Positions 9,065 to 18,413 of a DNA stretch of 64,000 nt are shown here, one piece after another. How positions within the stretch are numbered: the stretch's first letter is position 1; each line of letters opens with the position of its first letter. This DNA comes from Kiritimatiellales bacterium (GTDB taxonomy: Bacteria > Verrucomicrobiota > Kiritimatiellia > Kiritimatiellales > Tichowtungiaceae): the NCBI GenBank assembly GCA_041656295.1, contig JBBADV010000011.1:29407-93406 (forward strand). Direction: 5' to 3'. The notes below the pieces were generated by a model. It did no database searches. It was not told where the DNA came from and worked only from the letters and a program-made list of their open reading frames with translations. The position numbers were made by a program, and so were the translations under genes.

Positions 9065-10543
9065 ATGAACAAAAAGAAAATGACACATTATACGTTGCTT
9101 GCCGTTTATGTCGTTTTACTAGCAGGGTGTGCGGTAGGGCCGGATTTTTATCGCCCAGCGCCCCCTGATGTGACCGGGTATACTTCCACTCCGATGGCTA
9201 CAAAGTTGACTGCCTCCCCCACCACACTGGGTGGTCCGCAAAACATTATTAAAGTAGAACGACTAACGAAATATTGGTGGCGGGAGATGAGCGCCGACAA
9301 ACTGGAAATGCTTATCAGCGAAGCACTGGAGCGTAATCCGACCCTGATGGCGGCAGAGGCTGCTTTGCGTCAGGCCCATGAGCTTTATGCGGCGAGGGCC
9401 GGCGCGACACTTTATCCACAATTAGAGGGTAACTTGACTGGCCGGCGTCAACGCTTCAATCCTGGAACATTAGGACAAGCCGGTGAAGCGCGGGAATTCA
9501 GTCTTTACAACGCCGGCATCGGTGTTCGATATACATTTGACCTGGCTGGAGGCAATCGCAGGATGCTGGAAGCTCTGGCCGCCCGGAGCGATTATCAGCA
9601 GTTTCAACTGGAAGGCGCTCGTTTGACATTGGCGGCAAATATAGTGACAACGGCTATTACTCAAGCCGGCCTGAGAAGACAGGTTGAAATTATAGAAAAC
9701 ATCTTGAAGTCGCAGGAAAACCAACAAGGACTAACCCGGGAACGCATTCGTCTTGGTCATGGAGAACCGGATGATGCGTTAACCTTGCAAACACAATTGG
9801 AGCAAACGCGCGCCGAACTGCATTCGTTACGTTATCAGCTTCAACAAAACGAACATTTTTTGGCCATTCTTGTGGGTAAAGCTCCGGGAGAGAGCTTGCT
9901 GCCGTCGTTTACCTTGGAGGATTTCACCCTGCCTCCGGAGCTGCCGTTGCTAATCCCCTCTGAGCTGGTACATGCAAGGCCGGATATTCTCGGCGCTGAA
10001 GCGCTGCTGCACGCCTCTAACGCAGAATATGGGATTGCAATATCGAAACTGTATCCCCAACTCAACCTTAGCGCCGACCTGGGATCGCAGGCATTGACGA
10101 CCGGTGCGTTGTTCGGCAGTGGCTCCGCTGTTTGGAGCTTGGTGGGGCAGCTGACACAACCCCTGTTCAATCCAGGCTTGCCCGCTGAAAAGAGAGCGGC
10201 TCTCGCCGCCTTTGATGCAGCCGCGGCAAACTACCAGTCCGTCGTTCTGGAAGCTCTTCGCAACGCAGCCGATGTATTGCGGGCATTGGAGAATGATTCC
10301 AAACAACTGGAGGCTTTTTCTGCTGCTGATTCCGCTTCAGAGAAATTTTTAGAGTCAACACGACGTCGGTATACACTTGGAACAGCCAGCGATTACGATT
10401 TGCTTATTGCACAACAACATCGGCTTCAGACCAAACTCAATCTAACCGAAGGCCAGGCCAAATGCCTGATTAATACCGTTGCTTTTTACCAGGCGATGGG
10501 CGGCGGCATTTTATATGATGAGTCTGTGGAAGGAGCTTATTGA
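9065..10543 (+). CDS. TolC/NodT-family outer-membrane efflux lipoprotein
   Basis: The ATG follows GAGGAGCATTTAT, a good ribosome site. A lipoprotein signal ends in the lipobox LLAGC (about residue 22). The mature part has the two repeated outer-membrane-efflux halves: long amphipathic helices with ALRQAHELYAARAGATLYPQL in the first and SNAEYGIAISKLYPQLNLSA in the second, the usual signature of the NodT subgroup. At 492 residues it is full length. It forms the outer-membrane exit duct for the pump encoded just upstream and closes the operon. Confidence 0.92.
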   Translation: MNKKKMTHYTLLAVYVVLLAGCAVGPDFYRPAPPDVTGYTSTPMATKLTASPTTLGGPQNIIKVERLTKYWWREMSADKLEMLISEALERNPTLMAAEAALRQAHELYAARAGATLYPQLEGNLTGRRQRFNPGTLGQAGEAREFSLYNAGIGVRYTFDLAGGNRRMLEALAARSDYQQFQLEGARLTLAANIVTTAITQAGLRRQVEIIENILKSQENQQGLTRERIRLGHGEPDDALTLQTQLEQTRAELHSLRYQLQQNEHFLAILVGKAPGESLLPSFTLEDFTLPPELPLLIPSELVHARPDILGAEALLHASNAEYGIAISKLYPQLNLSADLGSQALTTGALFGSGSAVWSLVGQLTQPLFNPGLPAEKRAALAAFDAAAANYQSVVLEALRNAADVLRALENDSKQLEAFSAADSASEKFLESTRRRYTLGTASDYDLLIAQQHRLQTKLNLTEGQAKCLINTVAFYQAMGGGILYDESVEGAY

Positions 10544-10659
10544 GTTCTTCTGGCAGTATGAACAGGAACTCAAAGCGCCGGCGGATCGGCTTCACAGTGC
10601 TTCTCCATTACCGGGGGTAAAACGGGTCCGGCGGAGAGGATGATGGTCGTGCCGGATCG

Positions 10660-10827
10660 ATGTCGCTAAGGACTCGGAAACACCACCGTCTCCTTGCGAA
10701 ATTAAAAACGCCGGCGACAACACCCGAGCAGATCAGGGTGAACACCTACTCCAATCCCCTTGACAGCAGGCGCAGTGAATTGCATGTGCTTAACAGGATC
10801 ATCGCTCACAGTGTAACGGATTCTTGA
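10660..10827 (+). other. Possible 55-codon reading frame in a 388-base spacer
   Basis: The 10544-10931 spacer has no clear gene. The only readable frame is a 55-codon one from ATG 10660 (MSLRTRKHHRLLAKLKTPAT) to TGA 10825-10827. It has no ribosome site and no family I recognise. The spacer may be worn-down mobile or coding DNA. Confidence 0.2.
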
Positions 10828-10931
10828 CTTGAGTCATGGTTGCAATAACACTGCATTCTTTAGTTTTAGGATTTCTTTCATGCCCGGGTTTTGTATGTTG
10901 CGGACTTTTTTATTAAGGACAGGAGAAAACG

Positions 10932-11387
10932 ATGAAGTTTTTTGACTCTATTGACAGCGCGCTTGACTTCGCCATTGAACTTGAAGAAGAGGCATTCGCG
11001 ATGTACCACAGCCTGGCGCGTATGACGGCCGACAAAAATATGCGCGCAACATTCATCGCCCTCGCCGAAGAGGAGGCCGGACACAAACGCCGGCTCGAAG
11101 CCGTCAAAGAGGGTGAAATCCAGCTTTTAAAAAACTCAGCCGTACCGGATCTGCACATCAGCGCCTATCTTGTCGACATACAGCCGACGGCGGAAATGAC
11201 GTTGCAGGATTCTCTCGTCTACGCCATTAAGCGCGAAGAGTCGGCACACAAACTTTACATCGACTTCGCCGGCGCTGTGGCCGCACCCGCACTGCAGGAA
11301 ATGTTCCTCGCTCTCGCCGCCGAAGAAGCCAGACATAAGCTCCGCTTCGAAACCATTTATGAAGCCGGCTTCATGCCGGAAAATTAA
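10932..11387 (+). CDS. Ferritin-like (rubrerythrin-type) diiron protein
   Basis: The 151-residue protein is a four-helix bundle with two repeats of the diiron-ligand pattern: ELEEEAFAMYHSLA plus EEEAGHKRRLE, and IKREESAHKLYIDFA plus AEEARHKLRFE. These give the Glu and ExxH ligands of the rubrerythrin/ferritin-like family. It lacks the C-terminal rubredoxin Cys pairs of full rubrerythrin. The ribosome site AGGACAGGAGAAAACG precedes the ATG. Relatives reduce peroxide or handle iron; the exact activity is inferred. It appears to be a single-gene unit. Confidence 0.85.
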   Translation: MKFFDSIDSALDFAIELEEEAFAMYHSLARMTADKNMRATFIALAEEEAGHKRRLEAVKEGEIQLLKNSAVPDLHISAYLVDIQPTAEMTLQDSLVYAIKREESAHKLYIDFAGAVAAPALQEMFLALAAEEARHKLRFETIYEAGFMPEN

Positions 11388-11527
11388 GCGCTGTGCAAAA
11401 CACAGAAATTATAAATTCCTGTACCATGTTCAACGGAATATGATGCGTTGTTAATGTGAATTGCGACCCGCCGGGGTCTGTTGGAATATCATTAGGCCTT
11501 TGAAGATATTCCTGAGGAAACAGACTC

Positions 11528-12346
11528 ATGGATCGTAATGCTGTTCTGCGCGGAAATATTTTTCAGGTTTCCGGACGTTATATTCTCAGCGGCATAACCG
11601 GAATGCTTGGATTCTCCCTTTATGTGCTTGCCGATTCGTTTTTCATAGCAAACGGCATTGGCGCAACCGCATTTGCGGCGTTGAATTTATGCCTGCCGGT
11701 TTACGCACTGATCATCGCCTGCGGGCTGCTCGCCGGAATCGGCGGCGCTACGCTGTTTTCACTATCTAAAGGACGCAGCGAACCGGTGATGGCAGCACTC
11801 ACGGCTGGAATCATTTTTGCACTCATCTTTACCGGCGCCGGAATTTTCTCAAAACACATTGCCGTACGGCTCGGCGCAAATGCAGAAACAGTAAACGACG
11901 CCGGGAATTATCTGCGCATGATTTTTTTCATGTCCGCCGGATTTATTTTTAATCAGATTTTTCTGCCATTCACACGCAATACCGGCGCACCGGGTCTGGC
12001 GATGACGGCCATGCTCGTCTCAGCCGTCAGTAACATCGTTCTTGATTATATTTTCATCTATCCGCTTGGATGGGGCATGTCCGGCGCGGCGTTTGCCACC
12101 GGCATCGCTGCCCTGCTCGCGGCGCGCGGCAGAACACAGCAGGCCATGATGATTTCATTGTTACGCGGCGGGGTTTTGTTAATTCCATTGCTGATGCTTC
12201 TCGCCGGCGTTTTTCAACTCAACGGTATCTGGAGCAGCGTACCGGTAACAGAAATTTCCATACTGTTCATTTATACAATTGCAGCTCACAATAACGCCGC
12301 CAAACGAATGGTTACCCTTTCGGGAAACCGACAGAACGAGAAATGA
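11528..12346 (+). pseudogene. MATE-family efflux protein with a large internal deletion
   Basis: The 272-residue frame starts like an ordinary MepA/NorM-type MATE transporter (membrane helices from ISGITGMLGFSLYVLADSFFI through the sixth helix, ending GMSGAAFATGIAALL), then jumps directly to the last part of such a protein (RGGVLLIPLLMLL, then GIWSSVPVTE). Full-length members are about 440-460 residues with twelve helices, so about 170 residues of the second half are missing without a frame break. It is probably not a working antiporter. The ribosome site (CCTGAGGAAACAGACTC) is intact, so it may still be expressed. Confidence 0.7.
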
Positions 12347-12507
12347 CAAACTGAATGTGACAACGTTAGGCATGATCGCTCCCGTTGAAAATTCCAGTAT
12401 TATAAACTTTCTTCACCAGCGAGCCGGACGGCAGAAAAGTCTGCTCGCTATCACTAGAGAGTTCATTATATATTAAGCCGAATTTATCAGGGAAAGGATT
12501 ACTACTG

Positions 12508-13923
12508 ATGCTAAAAAAACTGTTTCCTGCCATTGCTGTCCTGCTGGTTTCGTTCACTGCGTTTTCCGTGCCGCTGGAGCTGCCGTCAATCTTTTCTGAC
12601 AACATGGTTTTACAGCGTGACATGAATGTGCCGGTCTGGGGTAACGCCGATCCCGGTGCGACAGTCACCGTTGAGTTCGCCGGGCAGAAAAAAATGACAG
12701 TGGCAAATGCGGGCGGTAAGTGGCAAGTGACATTAGATCCGATGGAGGCATGCGCCGAACCGCAAACCATGATTATTAAATCGTCAATCGACAACCAGCA
12801 ATCGTCATTCACCAACGTTCTTGTCGGTGAAGTGTGGCTCTGCTCCGGACAGTCAAATATGCAATTGTTCCTGCGCGACACAAAAGACAGCGATACGGAA
12901 ATTGCCAAAGCAGATCTTCCTTTAATCCGTTTATATCAAACACCACTTAAATTTTCGACAATACCGGAGGAACGGATTGATACAACATGGATGGCCTGCA
13001 CTCCGGAAACGGTGAGAAAATTTTCCGGCGTGGCGTATTATTTTGGAAAAAAATTGCAACAAGATTTAAATGTGCCGATGGGACTCTGGCAAAGCGCGTG
13101 GGGCGGAACACGAATTGAGCCATGGACACCGTTGAATGGATTTAAAAGTGTTGAATCACTGGAAGACATTTACAAACTGGCACAGACCGTACCGAAGCTT
13201 TCCGGGAATTTTCGTAAAGACCGGCAGCATCCAACGTGGATTTATAACGCAATGATTCACGCCAACGTACCGTTCGCGATTCGTGGCGTAATTTGGTATC
13301 AGGGCGAAGCTAATCATGCTGAAGGCATGCTGTATCTTAAAAAAACGCGCGCGCTACTGAATGGCTGGCGTGATTTATGGGGCTATGATTTCCCTTATTA
13401 TTTTGTCCAGCTTGCTCCATATCAATATGGTGAGGACGATCCCTTGATGCTGCCGGAATTTTGGGAGGCACAGGCAGAAATTGTCAAACAAATCCCGCAT
13501 ACCGGTATGGCGGTTATTACAGATACCGTCAGCGACTTAAACGATATTCATCCGCCAAACAAACAAATTCCAGGTGAACGTCTCGCCCTGCTCGCTGAAG
13601 CCAACACCTACGGTATGAATGTCATTTGCACCGGCCCGACGTTTGAAAAAATGGAAATTACCGGCGATACAATTAAGGTGACATTCAGTTCCGCCGACGG
13701 ATTAACAACGCGCGATGGCAAAGCGCCGGACTGGTTTGAAATTTCCAGCGACGATGGAATTTTCAAACCGGCGGACGCGAAAATTTCCGGCAACTGCGTA
13801 ATCCTTTCTTCACCGGAAATAAAAAATCCGGCGGCTATGCGTTTTGCGTGGCATAAAGAAGCGATGCCGAATTTAATTAATGGTGCCGGACTTCCGGCCC
13901 CGGCGTTCCGTTCCAATAATTAG
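12508..13923 (+). CDS. Secreted sialate O-acetylesterase-like SGNH hydrolase
   Basis: A signal peptide (MLKKLFPAIAVLLVSFTAFS) is followed by a short beta domain (MVLQRDMNVPVWG) and an SGNH/SASA esterase core. The nucleophile Ser lies in LCSGQSNMQ (about residue 118), the oxyanion/active-site block is IWYQGEANHAEG, and the DxxH pair is in NDIHPPNK. The family removes O-acetyl groups from sialic acids or other acetylated sugars in the periplasm or outside the cell. The 471-residue length fits. It follows the MATE remnant by 160 bases and has its own ribosome site (AAAGGA). A role in removing acetyl groups from polysaccharide fits the glycan-active genes nearby. Confidence 0.82.
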   Translation: MLKKLFPAIAVLLVSFTAFSVPLELPSIFSDNMVLQRDMNVPVWGNADPGATVTVEFAGQKKMTVANAGGKWQVTLDPMEACAEPQTMIIKSSIDNQQSSFTNVLVGEVWLCSGQSNMQLFLRDTKDSDTEIAKADLPLIRLYQTPLKFSTIPEERIDTTWMACTPETVRKFSGVAYYFGKKLQQDLNVPMGLWQSAWGGTRIEPWTPLNGFKSVESLEDIYKLAQTVPKLSGNFRKDRQHPTWIYNAMIHANVPFAIRGVIWYQGEANHAEGMLYLKKTRALLNGWRDLWGYDFPYYFVQLAPYQYGEDDPLMLPEFWEAQAEIVKQIPHTGMAVITDTVSDLNDIHPPNKQIPGERLALLAEANTYGMNVICTGPTFEKMEITGDTIKVTFSSADGLTTRDGKAPDWFEISSDDGIFKPADAKISGNCVILSSPEIKNPAAMRFAWHKEAMPNLINGAGLPAPAFRSNN

Positions 13924-13941
13924 AGCAGACTTTTTTTAGCC

Positions 13942-13973
13942 AAAAAAATCACAAATTAATTTTTGTGTTTTTT
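13942..13973 (+). terminator. Probable intrinsic terminator after the esterase gene
   Basis: CACAAA-TTAATT-TTTGTG flanked by an A-run and TTTTTT forms a short hairpin with a U-tract. The A/T symmetry lets it work on both strands, ending the esterase gene (plus) and the lptE-like gene (minus). Confidence 0.55.
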
Positions 13974-13987
13974 GTGGCAACGCAAAA

Positions 13988-14488
13988 CTACCACGCTGTT
14001 ACGGTGACGCTAACAATTTTGCGGGCGAGCTGTTCGGCGACGGCCGGCAGTGAATACAGTTTGGATGAAGTCAAATCGGCGGCATAAATAAAATCAGTTT
14101 CGCCGCGGACAACGGGGGTTTCGGCGATCACATCACCGGTTTCTGCATTGGACAGTACAGCACGCGCGGTGAGCATGACGCGATACTCGCGGGCTTTGGA
14201 ACCTTTCCGCCGGTCGTAAGCTACCGGTGTCAAATCATACCGGTTCAATGTCACTGTCAGAATTGCGCCGGCGTCATCAGATGATTTCAGTTTGAGCCGT
14301 CCATCCATTTGAATTTCAGCCTGCAGCGCTTTGACCACTTCCGTTTCGATCGCCGGTTCGGCGGTTTTATTTTCAACCCGTACGGCGACCGTCTGAACAG
14401 ACGCCGGCAGTGAACTTTTTACGGTATAGCCGCAACCGGACAGAATCAGCGCCGCGACAGAAGGCAAAATCAGTTTATTCAGTTTCAT
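13988..14488 (-). CDS. LptE-like outer-membrane LPS-assembly lipoprotein
   Basis: The start at 14488 (MKLNKLILPSVAALILSGCGY) gives a proper lipoprotein signal with lipobox LSGC; an ATG ten codons upstream would spoil it. The roughly 166-residue product has the LptE/DUF4136-like pattern: GYTVKSSLPASVQTVAVRV near the N-terminus and an alternating strand/helix core. LptE plugs the LptD barrel that places LPS in the outer leaflet. Function is assigned from length, lipobox and pattern rather than a catalytic motif. The gene stands alone, divergent from serA. Confidence 0.65.
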   Translation of the reverse strand: MKLNKLILPSVAALILSGCGYTVKSSLPASVQTVAVRVENKTAEPAIETEVVKALQAEIQMDGRLKLKSSDDAGAILTVTLNRYDLTPVAYDRRKGSKAREYRVMLTARAVLSNAETGDVIAETPVVRGETDFIYAADLTSSKLYSLPAVAEQLARKIVSVTVTAW

Positions 14489-14610
14489 GCGCACACCATA
14501 AAAGAGTGCATCGATCATAGCAAGCGCGCGAAAAATAAAACCGGCACTTGATTCAATTCCGCCGGAAGTTTAACGTAATAGGCTCAATTTGACTTTCAAT
14601 GGAGCCGTAC

Positions 14611-16191
14611 ATGAAAAAAGTATTAATTCCAACCAAACTGGATGCCGTCGCCAAAGAGCTGCTGGAAGCCAATGGCAATTATATCGTCGTTCAGGACGAA
14701 AAAACCGACATTAACGCACTGGCAGCAAAGCATCCGGATGCTTACGCTCTGATTGTCCGCAGCGAAAAAGTTCCGGCAGCACTGATCGATGCCCTGCCCG
14801 CACTGAAGGTGATTATCCGCGCCGGTGCCGGTTACAACACGATTGACATAAAGTATGCGCGCCAGAAAAAAATCGATGTAATGAATACGCCCGGTGCGAA
14901 TGCCAATGCTGTTGCTGAAGAGGTGATCGCGCTGATGCTCGCTGATGCCCGCCACCTGATTCCGGCAGACGCGACAACCCGTGCCGGAAAATGGGAAAAG
15001 AAAACGTACATGGGCAGAGAAATCACCGGTAAAACCGTTGGAATTGTCGGACTCGGCGCCATCGGCCGCCTGGTTGCCAAACGCCTCAGCGGATTTGAAG
15101 TCACAGCGCTGGCATACGATCCGGTACTGTCCGAGGAAGCGGCCGAGCGCATTGGCGTGAAACTCGTTCCCCTAAAGGATCTTTTCCGCCTGGCCGACTA
15201 TGTTTCGCTGCACATTCCCGAAAACGAAAGCACGCGCGGAATGATTAATAGAGATCTGCTCGGTCTCATGAAAAAAGAGGCCACGCTGATTAACTGCGCA
15301 CGCGCCGGCGTAGTAAACGAAGACGACCTGCGCGCACTGAAAGCCGAAAAAGGGCTGCGCTTTCTGAATGATGTTTATCCGAAAGATGTTGAGGGTGACA
15401 AAACAGTAACAGATATTGCTGATATTATGGTACCGCATCTCGGTGCATCCACCAGGGAAGCAAATTTTAATGCCGCGAAGCGTGCTGCTGAACAGCTCAT
15501 CGATTTCGATGAAAAAGGCATCACATCCTATATCGTTAACCGTGATATCCCGGAAGGACTTGACGAAGCCTATCCCGAACTCACCTTCACCATTACCAAA
15601 CTTGCCTATGCCATGCTCGGCGGAAAAAGAACGCAGCCTAACCGCATTGAATCCACATTTTACGGCGACCTGGGTAAATTCAGCGACTGGCTCATCGTTC
15701 CGATTACCGCTGCGCTCAGCAAAGAATTTGACCGCTCGATGGATAAAAAAGCCGCCGGCGAATATCTGAAAGAAATGGGTATCGAATACGTTGTGCGCGA
15801 TGCTGATGAACGCAAAGGGTACGGCAACTCAATCACCATCGACTTAATGGCGAATACCGATAAAGACAACCTGCGCCGTATCAGTGTGCGCGGTACTGTC
15901 GCCGAAGGCGTTCTGATGATTTCACGCGCCGGCAGATTCGATAAACTCTATTTTGAGCCGTCCGGGAATATCGCCCTTTTCACCTACAACGACCGCACCG
16001 GAGTTCTCGGCGAAATTGCCAGCGCGATCGCGAAAGAGGGGATTAATATCGACGATGTTCGTAATCCGCATGACGACACCGGCGAGCGCTCCATCGCCAT
16101 TTTGAAAGTCAGTCAGCCGATACCGGAAGAAGTGATGGAGAATATTGCGCAAAGAATTGATGCCATCAACTACTGTGCTGTTTCCTTTTAA
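14611..16191 (+). CDS. serA: D-3-phosphoglycerate dehydrogenase
   Basis: I start at 14611 (MKKVLIPTKL), six bases after GGAG; an ATG four codons earlier has no site. Domains: split substrate-binding domain, NAD-binding Rossmann fold (VGIVGLGAIGRLVAKRL, about residue 145), the catalytic Arg in INCARAGVVNE, the catalytic His in VPHLGAST, an intervening substrate-binding domain, and a C-terminal ACT domain (ALFTYNDRTGVLGEIASAIAKEGINI). At 526 residues it is the long type I form. It catalyses the first step of serine synthesis, 3-phosphoglycerate to 3-phosphohydroxypyruvate. The ACT domain suggests allosteric control, typically by serine. Confidence 0.93.
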   Translation: MKKVLIPTKLDAVAKELLEANGNYIVVQDEKTDINALAAKHPDAYALIVRSEKVPAALIDALPALKVIIRAGAGYNTIDIKYARQKKIDVMNTPGANANAVAEEVIALMLADARHLIPADATTRAGKWEKKTYMGREITGKTVGIVGLGAIGRLVAKRLSGFEVTALAYDPVLSEEAAERIGVKLVPLKDLFRLADYVSLHIPENESTRGMINRDLLGLMKKEATLINCARAGVVNEDDLRALKAEKGLRFLNDVYPKDVEGDKTVTDIADIMVPHLGASTREANFNAAKRAAEQLIDFDEKGITSYIVNRDIPEGLDEAYPELTFTITKLAYAMLGGKRTQPNRIESTFYGDLGKFSDWLIVPITAALSKEFDRSMDKKAAGEYLKEMGIEYVVRDADERKGYGNSITIDLMANTDKDNLRRISVRGTVAEGVLMISRAGRFDKLYFEPSGNIALFTYNDRTGVLGEIASAIAKEGINIDDVRNPHDDTGERSIAILKVSQPIPEEVMENIAQRIDAINYCAVSF

Positions 16192-16210
16192 ACGCAATAA
16201 TTAAAACAAA

Positions 16211-16238
16211 AAACGCTTCGGTACTCCGAAGCGTTTTC
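16211..16238. terminator. Bidirectional intrinsic terminator between serA and rpsN
   Basis: AAACGCTTCGG-TACT-CCGAAGCGTTT is a perfect 11-bp stem with a 4-base loop. On the minus strand it is followed by TTTTTTGTTTT, a strong U-tract for the S14 gene. On the plus strand a short TTTT serves serA. Confidence 0.85.
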
Positions 16239-16261
16239 AGGCTGAACCCATTGCCGCTATT

Positions 16262-16567
16262 TTACCAGCTGGCCTTAATGACTCCAGGGATTAGCCCCTG
16301 CGATGCCATTTCGCGCAGACTGATGCGGGAAAGACCGAATTTGCGATAAACGGCACGCGTCCGGCCGGTTACACGGCAGCGGTTCATGATGCGGTTCGGA
16401 TTGGCATCGCGCGGAATTTTACGAAGTTTATCGAACGCGGCCATGCGGTCTTCAAATGAAGTATTTGGATTACGGATGATTTTTTTTAACTCCATGCGCT
16501 TGGCAAAATATTTATTTGCCATTACTTTGCGCATTTCGTTTTTTACGATTTTACTCGTCTTAGCCAT
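16262..16567 (-). CDS. rpsN: 30S ribosomal protein S14, zinc-independent type
   Basis: The start is set at 16567 (MAKTSKIVKNEMRK), preceded by GAGG; upstream in-frame codons are spacer. The 101-residue protein has the long S14 form with the typical NRCRVTGRTRAVYRKFGLSRI core and no CxxC zinc ribbon. It binds 16S rRNA in the head of the small subunit. It is not in a ribosomal-protein operon here: it stands between serA and a transposon remnant. In many bacteria a stand-alone zinc-free S14 is a zinc-starvation paralogue, but no Zur box is evident. Confidence 0.92.
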   Translation of the reverse strand: MAKTSKIVKNEMRKVMANKYFAKRMELKKIIRNPNTSFEDRMAAFDKLRKIPRDANPNRIMNRCRVTGRTRAVYRKFGLSRISLREMASQGLIPGVIKASW

Positions 16568-16708
16568 AAATTTTTTCCTCAACTGGTTCAGCAAAACGAG
16601 TATGAAACAGGAAACTCTGCTGAAGTGCAATTGCTTTTTGCATAAAACAGCGGATTTTATAATTTGGGGTAGATTGTAAAAGTAAGTGTCCGGATGGAGA
16701 TTTTTGAT

Positions 16709-16919
16709 TCATGCTGCCATTTCCTGATTGAACCGTTCTTCCGCTGTTTCAAAATACAATATCTTACGCGGATAGGTGTTAATTCATGTTTCGATTTCGT
16801 GAAGCATTTTTCTGCTGATTCGCCCTAACTTTTTCCCTTTCGGAATAAACCGGCGTACAAGCCGATTCGCATTTTCATTACTTCCGCGTCCCCACGCACT
16901 GTACATTTGATAATGATAA
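16709..16919 (-). pseudogene. IS30-family transposase, C-terminal remnant with internal stop
   Basis: Reading the minus strand gives YSAWGRGSNENANRLVRRF, IPKGKKLGRISRKMLHEIET, then a TGA where Trp is expected, then INTYPRKILYFETAEERF and a final stop. This matches the end of IS30-type DDE transposases (GSNENxNxLLRxxFPKGxxL ... INxxPRKxLxxxTPxExF). Only the last third of the gene is present, and the rest was replaced by the regulator remnant that starts at the same point. Confidence 0.8.
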
Positions 16920-17746
16920 AATCGGTGTGTTCACCGCCAGACATCTGATCGCCTGCGGCGCAAAAACGTTCGGCATGATGTTATCCGAACAGGAGTTCGC
17001 CAAATATCGGCGGCAGGGATTTGCCGATGAGCTGCATCGTCAGGGATTTACTTTGCTGGAAGAAAATTTTTTCTTTCGAAAAGATATCCCCGGAAAAAAA
17101 TTCCAGCAGACCATCCTCTCCTGGCCATGCTGCGTCGGGGTGTTTTCAGATTCCGATGCTGGCGGAACACAGTTTATATCAAATGGCTGAAAAACTGGAG
17201 CGTCATGTTCCGAATGAAATTGCAGTGCTCGGCTGTAATAATATGGTCAATATATGCATCGACTGTGCTCCGCTGCTCAGCAGCATTGAACTGCCGGAAG
17301 TGGAAGGCGGCATCGCCGCTGGTGAGCTTCTTGACCGGTTGATGCGGGGGGGGGGGACAGTGCCGCAAAAAACCGTTATAAAACCGGAACAGATTGCCAT
17401 ACGCGAATCAAGCGATGTTCAGATGCTTGAAGATCCGCAGGTTACCGCCGCAGTACAAATTTTAAAAACACCGAAAGGGATCCGACTGAATGCCGAAGAA
17501 CTGGCTCAGCGTCTGATGATAAACGCGCCGAACGCTCGATTGCCGGTTCTACCGCACGCTGGGGCATTCTGTCGCTAATTACATTCGTGATTTGCGATTG
17601 GAGCTGATAAAAAAAGAACTTGCCGCCGAAAATCAGATTGTCGCTGAAATTGCGCTTGATGTCGGTTGTCAATCTGCCACGTATCTAAGCAGAGTCCTGC
17701 AAAAATCAACCGGCATGCGCCCTTCAGATTTCCAGAAAAGCAGATA
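16906..17746 (+). pseudogene. XylR-type (LacI-like sensor plus AraC HTH) regulator, truncated and twice frameshifted
   Basis: The plus strand reads DNDKIGVFTARHLIACGAKTFG (frame 1), switches frame near 17155 to AEHSLYQMAEKLERHVPNEIA and SIELPEVEGGIAAGELLDRL, then switches again near 17520 to TRRTLDCRFYRTLGHSVANY and a complete AraC-type C-terminus ending GMRPSDFQKSR at 17746. Family members such as XylR join a periplasmic-binding-protein-like sugar sensor to two AraC helix-turn-helices. Here the N-terminal part is missing at the IS30 junction and two frameshifts break the rest, so it cannot be functional. A G8 run (17347-17354) in the sensor part is another weak point. Confidence 0.8.
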
Positions 17747-18413
17747 AAAAACACGTATGGAGCGTAATGTTCAGATTTTCAACCTTACTGTAAATAATCC
17801 GGCGGCAGTGCGGGCATTCAATTTCTCTGTATTCCCGCCCCCCGTCAACAGTAATCATATGTCCGCGGCGCGACCAGCAATGCGCCGGATGCTCGGATGC
17901 TGTAATCATGATAACACCGCCCAGCCCGGGCAGCTGCCGCACCAGCTCTTCCGCCGAATTATATAAATATTTTTTAACCGGCTCTTGAGATATGCACATA
18001 GAGTAAACCGTGTATACCTCACCGAAGTTACACCCTTGCATAAGCTCACGCTGTCCTGAGATTTGCGGATGATTCCGGAAAACGTCATGCCCTTCCGGCA
18101 GCGTCAGCAGCGGTTGCAGATATAAAAATACAGACAGCCCGTATTGTGCCGCCCGGTTAATTAATTCATTCAGTCGCCGCTGGTGCTCAGCCGCATCTAT
18201 GCCCAGCTCCGGATTATCCGGGGTTTGAACAATGTGATGAAGCAGCGCATGAACCCAAATGGCGTTAAACCCGGAATCTGCAATGCTCTTAAGTTCGGCA
18301 TCGGTATACGCCTCAAGCGCATTCCAGGTTTCTTCCCGGGATGGATCATACTGCTCGCTGAACATTCCGAATGTACTTTCCGGTGAACGCCAGATTTTTA
18401 ATAATCCATTCAC
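17724..18413 (-). pseudogene. Truncated TIM-barrel glycosidase-like fragment
   Basis: The 229-residue frame starts at a GTG overlapping the stop of the upstream fragment (GTGA). It reads like the first half of an (alpha/beta)8 carbohydrate enzyme: SIADSGFNAIWVHALLHHIV, then QYGLSVFLYLQPLLTLPEGH, later MITASEHPAHCWSR and IECPHCRR. After the CPHC motif the sequence turns into low-quality translation and stops inside the end of the regulator remnant, so the 3' half is lost. I cannot name the family with confidence. Confidence 0.5.

Noticed and set aside
12179..12373. Small minus-strand frame at the end of the MATE remnant
   Set aside because: It is a shadow of a membrane-protein frame with no ribosome site and no recognisable motif.
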